In this document: positions 50,184 to 57,896 of the stretch, one piece after another | Numbering within the stretch: the first letter of the stretch is position 1 | Layout of the letters: every line of letters begins with the position of its first letter | Assembly (NCBI RefSeq): GCF_003337235.1 | Contig: NZ_QPJC01000002.1 | Span: forward strand, 434,001-498,000 | Direction of reading: 5' to 3' | DNA: 64,000 nt | DNA from: Halopolyspora algeriensis | GTDB lineage: Bacteria > Actinomycetota > Actinomycetes > Mycobacteriales > Pseudonocardiaceae | Program-made: the position numbers and the translations under genes | Notes under the pieces: generated by a model | What the model was told of the DNA's origin: nothing | Database searches by the model: none | The model's input: the letters and a program-made list of their open reading frames with translations, nothing else

Positions 50184-50896
50184 CGAACCGGCTCCTGCTC
50201 TCGCTGCGTGCTCCCGTCCCGGATCACGACCTCGCGGTCGGCATAGGCGGCCACCCGGGGCTCGTGGGTCACCAGTACCACGGCCGTGGTCGACTCCTCG
50301 GCCACATCGGACAGCAGGGTCATCACCTGCTCACCCGCCAGGGAATCCAGGGCCCCGGTGGGTTCGTCGGCGAAGACGACGACCGGGTCGGCCACCAGTG
50401 CTCGGGCCACGGCGGTGCGCTGTCCCTGGCCGCCGGAGATCTCCCCGGGACGGTGATCGGCGATTCCGGTCACCTCGAGCCGCTCCATCCAGTGCGCGGC
50501 CCGGCGCCGTGCTTCCTTGTGGCCCACACCCGCCAGCCGCAGCGGCAGGGCGACGTTTTCGTCCACGGTCAGTTCCGGGACCAGCTGACCGAACTGGAAC
50601 ACGAAACCGAAGTCGGTGCGGCGCAATGCGCTGCGCTGTTTGTCGGGCAAGGCCGTGATGTCGTGGTCGCCGTAACGCACCTGACCGGATTCCGGCATGA
50701 GGATGCCCGCCAGGCAGTGCAGCAGCGTCGACTTTCCGGATCCGGACGACCCTGTCACGGCCACCGTTTCTCCGGCGCCGACGGACAGGCTCGCCCCTCG
50801 CAAGGCTGGTGTCGGGCCGAAGGACAGGTGCAGGTCCGAACCGGCCAGGACCGGTTCGGCGTCCTCCCGGTGATCGGGTGATGCGTCCAGAGTCAT
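50180..50896 (-). CDS. ABC transporter ATP-binding protein (MacB/LolD-type)
   Basis: A protein of 238 residues. Walker A is GSSGSGKSTLLHCLAGI, the signature motif is ISGGQGQRTAVARALVADP, Walker B is VVVFADEPTGALD, and the switch histidine is in VVLVTHEPRVAAYAD. All features needed for ATP hydrolysis are present; the signature reads SGGQG rather than SGGQQ. The start ATG (50894-50896) overlaps the padR stop, and its own stop overlaps the permease ATG, giving a tight three-gene operon. It drives the FtsX-like permease. Confidence 0.95.
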   Translation of the reverse strand: MTLDASPDHREDAEPVLAGSDLHLSFGPTPALRGASLSVGAGETVAVTGSSGSGKSTLLHCLAGILMPESGQVRYGDHDITALPDKQRSALRRTDFGFVFQFGQLVPELTVDENVALPLRLAGVGHKEARRRAAHWMERLEVTGIADHRPGEISGGQGQRTAVARALVADPVVVFADEPTGALDSLAGEQVMTLLSDVAEESTTAVVLVTHEPRVAAYADREVVIRDGSTQREQEPVR

Positions 50897-51417
50897 GGAG
50901 CGATCTCCTTGGTGAGTTGTTCGAGGCGGCTCACGGCCAGTTCGAGCCACCGCAGGTCGGCTTCCAGGTGAAACAGCGAGAAGTCGTGCACGAGCTGGGC
51001 TGTCGGGTCGGCTTTGGACTTGCGGCGCGTCAGATCGCGCATCACGTCCATATGCGCCCGGCGCTGCGCATCGAGCACCTGGTGGGCATCGCGCCCGGAC
51101 AGCACTGCCAGCACCACCTTGGTGAACAGGGTGTTGTGCAGGTCGGCCACCGGCTTCTCCGAGGTGGACAACCACCGCTCGAGCGCTTCCACCCCTTCGG
51201 GGGTGATCGAGTACCGCTTGCGTTCCGGCCCCTCGCCGGACTCGACGCCGTCCACGGCGACCAGACCGTCCCGGAGCAGTCGCGACAGGGTCGAGTAGAC
51301 CTGCCCGTATGCCAGGGAGCGGTTCTGGCCGAAGCGATCGTCGTAGGCCCGCTTGAGGTCGTAACCGTGCCGCGAGCCGCCTTCCAGGAGCCCGAGCAAG
51401 GTGAGACCGATCGACAT
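50893..51417 (-). CDS. PadR-family transcriptional regulator
   Basis: A protein of 174 residues from an ATG at 51415-51417. The winged helix is residues 1-90: LTLLGLLEGGSRHGYDLKRA, LAYGQVYSTLSRLLRDGLVA and ERKRYSITPEGVEALERWL. The C-terminal helical dimerisation part follows (DAQRRAHMDVMRDLTRRKS). PadR proteins are ligand-released repressors of adjacent transporter genes. It leads the ABC operon, and an inverted/direct-repeat operator lies just upstream at 51423-51473. Its ligand is unknown but probably a drug-like molecule. Confidence 0.93.
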   Translation of the reverse strand: MSIGLTLLGLLEGGSRHGYDLKRAYDDRFGQNRSLAYGQVYSTLSRLLRDGLVAVDGVESGEGPERKRYSITPEGVEALERWLSTSEKPVADLHNTLFTKVVLAVLSGRDAHQVLDAQRRAHMDVMRDLTRRKSKADPTAQLVHDFSLFHLEADLRWLELAVSRLEQLTKEIAP

Positions 51418-51422
51418 GGAAA

Positions 51423-51473
51423 GCACTATACACTCGGTATATACCCGTCGTCTATACACCCGATACATAGTGC
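51423..51473. promoter_or_regulatory. PadR operator/promoter with paired repeats
   Basis: Outer arms GCACTAT (51423-51429) and ATAGTGC (51467-51473) are perfect inverted repeats. Inside, TATACACTCGGTATATA (51427-51443) repeats directly as TATACACCCGATACATA (51453-51469), and TATAC-ACTCG-GTATA is itself a palindrome. The AT-rich site begins 6 bp before the padR start, a classic autorepressor position. Confidence 0.7.
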
Positions 51474-51546
51474 CCGCACGAGCACTGTCGATGTCGTGAG
51501 CAGGACATTCGGGAAACGAAGAACCGATGTCCGGAGGCAGCGCGGG

Positions 51547-52542
51547 CTACTCGCCGGTGACCAGCGCGGTGTCGATGGCCCGGGACCGGTCGGCGGAGGA
51601 GGACCGGGCGTGCACGCGGGTGGAGTCGAGTTTGGCGTGGCCCATCAGATCGGCGACGGTGACCACATCGACGCCGCTGCGCAGCAGTTGGGCGGCGAAG
51701 GTGTGCCGCAGCGTGTGCGGATGCACGCGAGCCTTGCCCGCGTGCGCGCCGGACTCGTGCACCAGCCCGGCCACCACGGCGATCTCCCGCACGATCGTGT
51801 TGACACTGCGCACGCTGAGCCGACCACCACGCCGGTTGAGCCACAGCGCCTCCGAGCTCCCGGAGCCTGGCCAGCTGGAGCGCTCCTGCAACCAGACATG
51901 AACGGCTTCGCGGGCAGCGCGATGCAGCTGCACCTCACGACGGGTGCCACGGTCCCGTCCCCTTCCGGCGCGCACGAGCACCGTGCCCCGCCGCGCCGAG
52001 ACCGGCACATCGGCGACATCGAGCCGAGCGAGCTCCTCGGCCCGCAACCCGGCGTAGAGCAGCATCAGCACGATCGCACGGTCTCGCGTGGAGGCGTGCT
52101 GCTGCACCGCCTGCAGAAAACGACGCTGTTCGCCCTCGTCGAGTGCCGCAGGCGCGGTGGCCGGCCGGTTCTCCCGGCAAGCCACCGGACGCCCCAGACC
52201 GAGGTGGTGGGTGTAGAAATGGTCCAGAGCGGTCAGCACCGCATTGATCGTGTTCGGCTTCGCCCGGCGCACGGTCTTGAGATGAGCCCTGTAGTCACGC
52301 ACCGCGGCATCCCGCGCGGGTGCCTCCCGCAGCGGGTCATCTCCTGCCTGCGGATCCCGTCCCGTTGCCAGCCAGTCGAGGAATCCGGCCACCCGGGAGG
52401 CATAGGCTCGCCGCGCATCGTCGGAGAGATTCGCCCGCGCCAACGCAGCCCGGTACTCGGCAAGGATCCGGTGTGAACGCGGCGACGAAGAGGAGCCGGG
52501 CCTTCCGGGCTCGGCAGGCTGCTCGGCGGCGGGCACAGTCAC
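51547..52542 (-). CDS. Tyrosine recombinase homologue lacking the nucleophilic tyrosine
   Basis: A protein of 331 residues from GTG 52542, where GGGAGG gives a good ribosome binding site; GTG 52557 would add five. The fold is complete: an N-terminal core-binding domain (SDDARRAYASRVAGFLDWLA) and the catalytic domain with R167 in YAGLRAEELARL, H276 and R279 in HPHTLRHTFA and H302 in LMGHAKLDSTR. Where Tyr is expected, nine residues after H302, there is His (RVHARSS; codon CAC against TAC). The beta-hairpin lysine is also not evident (RAGRGRDRGTRRE). No other Tyr follows. It may be inactive, or a DNA-binding accessory. A 12-bp inverted repeat lies 55 bp upstream. Confidence 0.85.
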   Translation of the reverse strand: MTVPAAEQPAEPGRPGSSSSPRSHRILAEYRAALARANLSDDARRAYASRVAGFLDWLATGRDPQAGDDPLREAPARDAAVRDYRAHLKTVRRAKPNTINAVLTALDHFYTHHLGLGRPVACRENRPATAPAALDEGEQRRFLQAVQQHASTRDRAIVLMLLYAGLRAEELARLDVADVPVSARRGTVLVRAGRGRDRGTRREVQLHRAAREAVHVWLQERSSWPGSGSSEALWLNRRGGRLSVRSVNTIVREIAVVAGLVHESGAHAGKARVHPHTLRHTFAAQLLRSGVDVVTVADLMGHAKLDSTRVHARSSSADRSRAIDTALVTGE

Positions 52543-52597
52543 CCGGCCCTCCCTCACCTCGGACGTGGATTGCCGTCAGTGCGTCCGTGATCATACT

Positions 52598-52639
52598 CCA
52601 ATATCGGAACCCATCTGCTATGATCACTTCCGATATTGG
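52598..52639. repeat. Perfect 12-bp inverted repeat with 18-bp spacer
   Basis: CCAATATCGGAA (52598-52609) and TTCCGATATTGG (52628-52639) are exact complements. The spacer holds TATGAT (52619-52624), a good -10 box for the plus-strand genes. GATAT-TGGCGG-ATATC overlaps its right edge, and TGATCA occurs just left of each arm (52588 region and 52622-52627). It lies between the recombinase-like gene and the divergent antiporter unit. It could be an operator around a promoter or a recombination core site. Confidence 0.65.
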
Positions 52640-52682
52640 CGGATATCAGCATAATCGAACCGAGGTCATGGAGGCCTGCTGC

Positions 52683-52877
52683 ATGCACGGAACCGATCCC
52701 GGGTGGGACAAACGGACGGAGCAGCAGAACCGTTCGTCCCGGGATGCGGAGGGTAAGCAGCGCAGATCCATGGCCGAGGTGGCGCGAAATCTCCCCAGGA
52801 ACTCATCGGCGGCCGATCCGCCCGGCCGACGGGCCGACCGCGTGATCCGGCGCTCGCACCGATCGGGGACACGATGA
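52683..52877 (+). CDS. 64-residue basic protein coupled to antiporter gene
   Basis: The ATG at 52683 has GGAGG 7 nt upstream; an ATG at 52668 is a longer alternative. The product is hydrophilic and rich in Arg, Ser and Asp: DPGWDKRTEQQNRSSRDAEG, then RRSMAEVARNLPRNSSAADP and a basic tail RRADRVIRRSHRSGTR. Its stop overlaps the antiporter ATG as ATGA, so the two are probably translated together. No family was recognised. It follows the TATGAT promoter box by about 60 bp. Confidence 0.5.
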   Translation: MHGTDPGWDKRTEQQNRSSRDAEGKQRRSMAEVARNLPRNSSAADPPGRRADRVIRRSHRSGTR

Positions 52878-54370
52878 GCTTGCAGCAGCTGTACGTGGCG
52901 CTGCTGGCAGGCGGCCTCGTCCTGCTGGCCAGCATCGTCTCCACCCGCATTGCCGTGCGGATCGGACTGCCCAGCCTGCTGGTGTTTCTGGCCGTCGGTG
53001 TCGTCCTCGGCGAGGACGGCCTGGGAGTGGACTTCGACAACGCCCAGCTTGCCCAGAACCTGGGCACGGCAGCCCTGGCGGTCATCCTGGTCGAAGGCGG
53101 ATTGACCACCAAATGGTCCGACGTGCGCAAGCTGCTGGCTCCCGCCGGCGTCCTGGCCACCGTCGGAGTCGGAGTCAGCACGGTGCTCACCGCCGCGGGG
53201 GCGCACCTTCTGCTGGGGATGAACTGGCAGCTGGCGCTGCTGCTCGGCGCGATCGTGTCCTCCACCGACGCCGCTGCCGTGTTCTCCATCCTGCGAGTGC
53301 TGCCACTGCCCAAGCGGGTTGCCGGTCTGCTGGAGGCCGAGTCCGGCTTCAACGACGCCCCCACCGTGATCCTGGTGCTGCTGTTCAGCACCACTCCGCT
53401 CCAGCTGGACCCGTTGAGCATCGCCGGTAACCTGCTCTACCAGCTCGCGGCCGGCACGGCGATCGGACTCGCGGTCGGCTGGCTGGGCTCCAAACGGCTC
53501 CCCCACATCGCGCTTCCGGCCTCCGGCCTGTATCCCCTGGCCATCTTCGGGCTCGGTGTCGTGGCCTTCGCCGCCGCCGGCGCGGCCCAGGCCAGCGGGT
53601 TCATCGCCGCATACCTCGCCGGAATGGTGCTGGCCAACGCCGGACTGCCGCACCGCTCCGCCACGGAGTCCTTCGCCGAGGGATTGGGCTGGCTCGCCCA
53701 GATCGGCCTGTTCGTCCTGCTGGGCCTGCTGGTCACCCCCAGCGAACTGCATCACGAGCTGCTGCCCGCATTCGTCGTGGGACTCGTGCTGCTGCTGGTG
53801 GCCAGACCCGTCTCGGTTCTGGTTTCCGTCGCCGGCTTCAGGATGCCGTGGCGGGAACAGACCTTCCTGTCCTGGGCCGGTCTGCGGGGCGCGGTCCCGA
53901 TCGTGCTGGCCACCTACCCCGTCGTACAGGGCGTTCCCGGCAGCGACCGGCTCGTGGACATCGTCTTCGTGCTGGTCATGATCTTCACCCTGGTGCAGGG
54001 ACCGAGTCTGCGTCCGCTGGCTCGCAGGCTCGGGCTGATTCCCGCCGAAGCCGCCCGGGAGATCCAGGCGGAATCCGCCCCCCTGGACGTCCTCGACGCC
54101 GAACTGCTGACGATCACGGTGCCACCCGGTTCCCAGTTGCACCACGTGAGCATCGTCGAACTCCGGCTTCCCGAACCCAGCGTCATCACGCTGATCGTCC
54201 GCAAGGGGCAGGCATTCGTCCCCCAGCCCGACAGCTGGCTGGAAGCCGGTGATGAACTGCTCATCGTCACCACCGCCAGGCAGCGTGAAGCCGCCGAACG
54301 CCGGCTACGCGCAGTCAGCCGCCGCGGCAAACTCGCACACTGGTTCGGCGAGTACGGCGATCTCGATTGA
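52874..54370 (+). CDS. CPA-family potassium/proton antiporter with RCK C-terminal domain
   Basis: A protein of 498 residues. The membrane part spans about residues 1-390 with 12 or 13 helices. The transport site lies in GAIVSSTDAAAVFSILR and in the conserved LEAESGFNDAPTVILVL (D and N in the NhaP/KefB-type motif). Residues 410-480 form a TrkA-C/RCK_C domain (LDAELLTITVPPGSQLHHVS, SWLEAGDELLIVTTARQ) that usually senses nucleotide. It exchanges K+ or Na+ for H+ at the inner membrane, aiding pH and osmotic balance. The stop is close to the convergent DUF2254 gene. Confidence 0.9.
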   Translation: MSLQQLYVALLAGGLVLLASIVSTRIAVRIGLPSLLVFLAVGVVLGEDGLGVDFDNAQLAQNLGTAALAVILVEGGLTTKWSDVRKLLAPAGVLATVGVGVSTVLTAAGAHLLLGMNWQLALLLGAIVSSTDAAAVFSILRVLPLPKRVAGLLEAESGFNDAPTVILVLLFSTTPLQLDPLSIAGNLLYQLAAGTAIGLAVGWLGSKRLPHIALPASGLYPLAIFGLGVVAFAAAGAAQASGFIAAYLAGMVLANAGLPHRSATESFAEGLGWLAQIGLFVLLGLLVTPSELHHELLPAFVVGLVLLLVARPVSVLVSVAGFRMPWREQTFLSWAGLRGAVPIVLATYPVVQGVPGSDRLVDIVFVLVMIFTLVQGPSLRPLARRLGLIPAEAAREIQAESAPLDVLDAELLTITVPPGSQLHHVSIVELRLPEPSVITLIVRKGQAFVPQPDSWLEAGDELLIVTTARQREAAERRLRAVSRRGKLAHWFGEYGDLD

Positions 54371-54389
54371 GGGCCGTGTGACCGGATCG

Positions 54390-55790
54390 CTACTCCTCCT
54401 CGGGGTCTCCGAGCCGATGCGACCGGTGGAGCTGCTCCACGATCTGCGCGATCCGTTGAGCACTCTCGTACAGGCGAGCTTCCTGCATGGCTTGCCGCAT
54501 CCGTTCGAAGGCCTGCTCCATTTCGGAGGTGAAGAGCTGATTCCTGGCGGTCGGCAGCACCCGCTGCAGCCGGTCGACAGCGATGTTCCGGTGCTCGGAA
54601 TCGAGGACGGGCAGCACATCCGCCAACGTCATGATCGCATTGCTGCAGGTCTGGTGCTGTCCCGACGAGCCGCATGCCGCGATGACACTGGTCAGCGCAT
54701 CCAGGATCTTGCCCAGGAGCCGATCGTTGTACACCACCGGCAGTGGCCCCCCGAACGATTCGGCCGAGAAGCTTTCCGACACCCGCAGCCTCACGAGCAG
54801 GCCGTGCAGTGTTGCCACCGCGACCTGCGCCCCCTGGGGATCCCCGGAGGCCGCTGCTGCCGACCACGCCATGCTGCCCAGATGGTCCACGGCGTAAGCG
54901 GTGTCGTGGCCGAGATCGCGCATGCGCCCCAGCAACACCGCATCGAGTACCGCATCGGCGAGCTGGTGCCGTTGCCCGGGGTCGGCACCGCGCACCTCGG
55001 CGATGACCGAACCCGGCACCAGATGGCTGCCCATGGCGATGCGGAACTCGATCTCCACCGGACCGTCCACCCGACGCAGGGCCCTGGCCAGCACACCATC
55101 GTCGATGTGCACCACGTAGCCGATCAGGTCGGCGGTGACCCGAGTGGCCGGCGCGTCCGGCAGGTGCGGTTCCCGGCGACACCGGGCCAGCAACGGCTGC
55201 TGAGCAGCCCGGGAACGCAGCGCGATGCCCTGAATCGTCCAGACCGCGGAACTCGGGCGCATCTGATCGACCGTGGTGTAGACGAACACCAACAGCAGCG
55301 TGAACGTGACCACGCCGAGCACGAGAGCCAGCGTGCTCGCCAGGACGGCCTCGTTGGGCGGCACCAGCGCGAGAGTCATCAGACAGTACACGGTCAGGCC
55401 GACGAAGGTGCCGAAAAAGAGCCGGTTGCTGCGTCGCCGCAGGAACTGGTCGAGTACCACGGGCGTGTAGCTCGACGATTCGTGCTGCACGGCCATGAGC
55501 AGCACGAAAAAGATGATCGAGATGATGGTGATCAGGCCTGGCGTGATGGTCGACAGCACCACGGTGCTGATTTCCGGGGGGACGACCATGGTCAACCCCT
55601 GGCATACGGCCTGCCCCCACATCCCCTTGTTGCGATCCAGGACGATCGCGACGATGGCGAGTGCGATCCACACTGCGAGGATCAGCAGCGGCAGGAACAG
55701 GAACTCCCGGAGCGCGTACTCCACCCGGTTGCGTTGCCGGGGGCGGTTCCGCTTCCGGGCCGTGTTGTTGCCGTCGGTGAACTCGTCCAT
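54390..55790 (-). CDS. DUF2254 membrane protein
   Basis: A protein of 466 residues. Four membrane helices lie in the first 190 residues: FLFLPLLILAVWIALAIVAI, VLSTITPGLITIISIIFFVL, LFFGTFVGLTVYCLMTLALV and LALVLGVVTFTLLLVFVYTT. The conserved family stretch VQHESSSYTPVVLDQFLRRR follows helix 2. A C-terminal soluble part of about 260 residues ends HRSHRLGDPEEE. DUF2254 proteins are widespread and have no assigned function. It stands just upstream of selD on the same strand but 160 bp away from it, so they may not be co-transcribed. Confidence 0.88.
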   Translation of the reverse strand: MDEFTDGNNTARKRNRPRQRNRVEYALREFLFLPLLILAVWIALAIVAIVLDRNKGMWGQAVCQGLTMVVPPEISTVVLSTITPGLITIISIIFFVLLMAVQHESSSYTPVVLDQFLRRRSNRLFFGTFVGLTVYCLMTLALVPPNEAVLASTLALVLGVVTFTLLLVFVYTTVDQMRPSSAVWTIQGIALRSRAAQQPLLARCRREPHLPDAPATRVTADLIGYVVHIDDGVLARALRRVDGPVEIEFRIAMGSHLVPGSVIAEVRGADPGQRHQLADAVLDAVLLGRMRDLGHDTAYAVDHLGSMAWSAAAASGDPQGAQVAVATLHGLLVRLRVSESFSAESFGGPLPVVYNDRLLGKILDALTSVIAACGSSGQHQTCSNAIMTLADVLPVLDSEHRNIAVDRLQRVLPTARNQLFTSEMEQAFERMRQAMQEARLYESAQRIAQIVEQLHRSHRLGDPEEE

Positions 55791-55949
55791 GGCACTCCGA
55801 TCCCGCGTGGCCGACCGTGGTGGCCACGCGCCGGATTCCCGTGGTCACGCCTCGTCCAACCTGCCACGAACGACCCGTGAGTTCTCCCGCGAAAAAGACT
55901 CGGCACCACGACCGGGAGGTCGTGCATGCCCCGGTCGGCGAGTCTTCGC

Positions 55950-56966
55950 TCAGCGCACGGTGATCAAGTGCTCTGCCTGCGGGACGAGTTCACCGACCAC
56001 CGGAGCGCCCGGCACCTCGCCGGCCACCAGCAACCCACCGGAGGTCTGGGCATCGGCCAGCAGCAGGGACTCCTGCTCGGACACGGCCGACAGGTCGGTG
56101 TGCGGCCGGATCCAGTCCAGATTCCTCCGGGTCCCGCCGCTGACATAGCCATCGCGCAGCGCCTCCCGCGCGCCGTCGAGATAGGGCACGGCCGCCGAGT
56201 CCACGATCGCCGACACACCGCTGGCACGGACCATCTTGAACAGGTGCCCGAGCAGACCGAACCCGGTCACGTCGGTGGCACACGTGATCCCGGCTGCGAC
56301 GGCGTCGGCGGCAGCGCCGGCGTTGAGCGTCGTCATCGTCGCGACGGCCTCGTCGAAGACCTCGCCGGTGGCCTTGTGCCTGCTGTTGAGCACACCGATG
56401 CCCAGCGGCTTGGTCAGCGACAGCGGCAGCCCCGCGCGCCCCGCGTCATTGCGCAGCAGCGACTCGGGCGCGCACGTCCCGGTGACCGCCATGCCGTACT
56501 TGGGCTCGGGGTCATCCACACTGTGCCCACCCGCGACGGGGCATCCCGCCTGCCTGCCGATGTCGGCGCCGCCACGCAGCACTTCCTTGGCCAGCTCGAA
56601 CGGCAACACCTCGCGCGGCCAGGACAGCAGGTTCACCGCCACCACCGGCCGGGCGCCCATGGCGTACACGTCGGACAGCGCGTTCGCCGCCGCGATCCGG
56701 CCCCAGTCGTAGGCGTGATCGACCACGGGCGTGAAGAAGTCCGCTGTGGACACCACGGCCGTATCCGCCGAGATCCGCACAGCGGCGGCATCGTCTCCGT
56801 CGTCCAGGCCGACCAGCAGGTCCTCCGCCGCTGCCTGCTGCGACCCCGCGAGCCCGGCCACCACGGACTCCAGCTCGCCGGGCGGGATCTTGCACGCGCA
56901 CCCACCACCGTGCGCGTACTGCGTCAGCCGATACGTCCGCTCCTGGGCAAGATCAAGGCTCGTCAT
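55950..56966 (-). CDS. selD: Selenide, water dikinase (selenophosphate synthetase)
   Basis: A protein of 338 residues from an ATG at 56964-56966. The catalytic loop is HGGGCACKIPPGEL, with the Cys at residue 23 and Lys at 26 matching C17 and K20 of E. coli SelD. The ATP-binding strand GLDDGDDAAAVRISADTAVV and AAANALSDVYAMGARPV follow, as does GGHSVDDPEPKYGM. It makes selenophosphate from selenide and ATP, the donor for SelA. The catalytic residue is Cys, not selenocysteine. It is divergent from the tRNA-Sec gene 56 bp away, so this region is the core of the selenium island. Confidence 0.96.
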   Translation of the reverse strand: MTSLDLAQERTYRLTQYAHGGGCACKIPPGELESVVAGLAGSQQAAAEDLLVGLDDGDDAAAVRISADTAVVSTADFFTPVVDHAYDWGRIAAANALSDVYAMGARPVVAVNLLSWPREVLPFELAKEVLRGGADIGRQAGCPVAGGHSVDDPEPKYGMAVTGTCAPESLLRNDAGRAGLPLSLTKPLGIGVLNSRHKATGEVFDEAVATMTTLNAGAAADAVAAGITCATDVTGFGLLGHLFKMVRASGVSAIVDSAAVPYLDGAREALRDGYVSGGTRRNLDWIRPHTDLSAVSEQESLLLADAQTSGGLLVAGEVPGAPVVGELVPQAEHLITVR

Positions 56967-57022
56967 CGCTTTGAGGCTAGGCCATGCCGACCGCGCCCGC
57001 ACCCCTCGATAGGGTGGGCTGC

Positions 57023-57118
57023 GGAGGCGTATGGGTGCCTGGTGGCCCCCGCGGTCTTCAAAACCGACGTGGCCGAGTACCTCGGTCAGGCGGGTTCGAT
57101 TCCCGTCCGCCTCCGCCA
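57023..57118 (+). tRNA. selC: tRNA-Sec (anticodon TCA)
   Basis: A 96-nt gene with acceptor arms GGAGGCG (57023-57029) and CGCCTCC (57108-57114), discriminator G and an encoded CCA (57116-57118). The anticodon TCA is at 57058-57060 in the loop CTTCAAA. The long variable arm (CCGAG-TAC-CTCGG) and the long D-stem (GGG...CCC) are typical of selenocysteine tRNA. The T-loop TTCGATT is standard. It decodes UGA when helped by SelB. It sits between selD and the 57229 gene, and selA lies 780 bp downstream. Confidence 0.97.
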
Positions 57119-57228
57119 CCCACTTCCCGTCCGGCCGGATGAACAGCGACGGTTCGCGCGGGTCAGCGGCCGCACCACCCGACTCCACTCGCCTCGCACG
57201 GCGCCGGGTCCCGTGCGAGCCTGGCACG

Positions 57229-57711
57229 GTGATTCGCACCAGGCGCCTGCCGAGACTGCCGCTCCGGCCGGAACGCAGGAAGGAACTGCTCCACGCGGGG
57301 ATGCGCGGAGCGATCGCCGCGATGAGCATGAGCGGGATGCGCACGTTCACCGTGCACATGGGCCTGCTCGGGGAAACTCCCCCCGAGACGATCGTGGGCG
57401 AGCACGGGCCGCAAGCACTGCGCAGCCTCTCGGAGGATTCCCGAGAGGTGGTCGTGGAGTTGTTGCACTGGACGTACGGCGCGGGAGGTGGCGCGGTCTT
57501 CGGCTCCCTGCCCGACGCCGTCCGCCAGCGCCCGTGGGCAGGACCCGTGTACGGGATGGTGCTGTGGTTCGGCTTCCAAACGGTGCTGGCGCGCCTGCTG
57601 GATCTGCCGCAGGAAGGCGGCCGTTCCGTGCGGGAACGGATCGCTCTCGTCCTCGATCACGCCCTGTACGGGGCGATCCTGTCGGAGCTGCGTCGGCGGC
57701 CGCAGCAGTAG
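57229..57711 (+). CDS. Conserved-looking hypothetical protein between selC and selA
   Basis: A protein of 160 residues from GTG 57229; a long N-terminal basic segment (RTRRLPRLPLRPERRKELLH) precedes an Ala/Met-rich helix, GMRGAIAAMSMSGMRTFTVH. A second helix, GPVYGMVLWFGFQTVLARLL, follows at about 100-125. A glycine run GAGGGAVFGSLPDAV lies between them. It may be peripheral or membrane-associated. No family was identified, and no link to selenium is shown beyond position. The start has no strong ribosome binding site. Confidence 0.65.
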   Translation: MIRTRRLPRLPLRPERRKELLHAGMRGAIAAMSMSGMRTFTVHMGLLGETPPETIVGEHGPQALRSLSEDSREVVVELLHWTYGAGGGAVFGSLPDAVRQRPWAGPVYGMVLWFGFQTVLARLLDLPQEGGRSVRERIALVLDHALYGAILSELRRRPQQ

Positions 57712-57718
57712 CCGTCTC

Positions 57719-57810
57719 CTTTTGTTCGTTCGGTACGTGGGTCAGCTTGTTGATCTGTGTGTTTTGCAGTTTTTTCATTCAATACTGAAATAATTATGAG
57801 TGCAATAATA
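57719..57810. other. AT-rich island upstream of selA
   Basis: An AT-rich run (TTTTGTTCGTTCGG, GTTTTGCAGTTTTTTCATTC, AATACTGAAATAATTATGAG, TGCAATAATAGC) sits in a 185-bp gap before selA. It resembles the 47537-47592 island in base composition and shares an A-x-ACTGAAA string. It could be a promoter with an unusual architecture, or imported DNA. The only near-consensus element is TATAGTGAT close to the selA start (57884-57892). Confidence 0.5.
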
Positions 57811-57896
57811 GCTGTGCCGGTGTGCTCACGGCGCTGCCGGACGGCCACGGATCCGGACCACTCCCGGCTCCGCCTCGCACCCGTATAGTGATCGGT

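Noticed and set aside
52598-52639. Possible chromosome dimer resolution (dif) site
   Set aside because: The arms and the 18-bp spacer do not match the 11-6-11 layout of dif, and no similarity to the actinobacterial dif core was seen.
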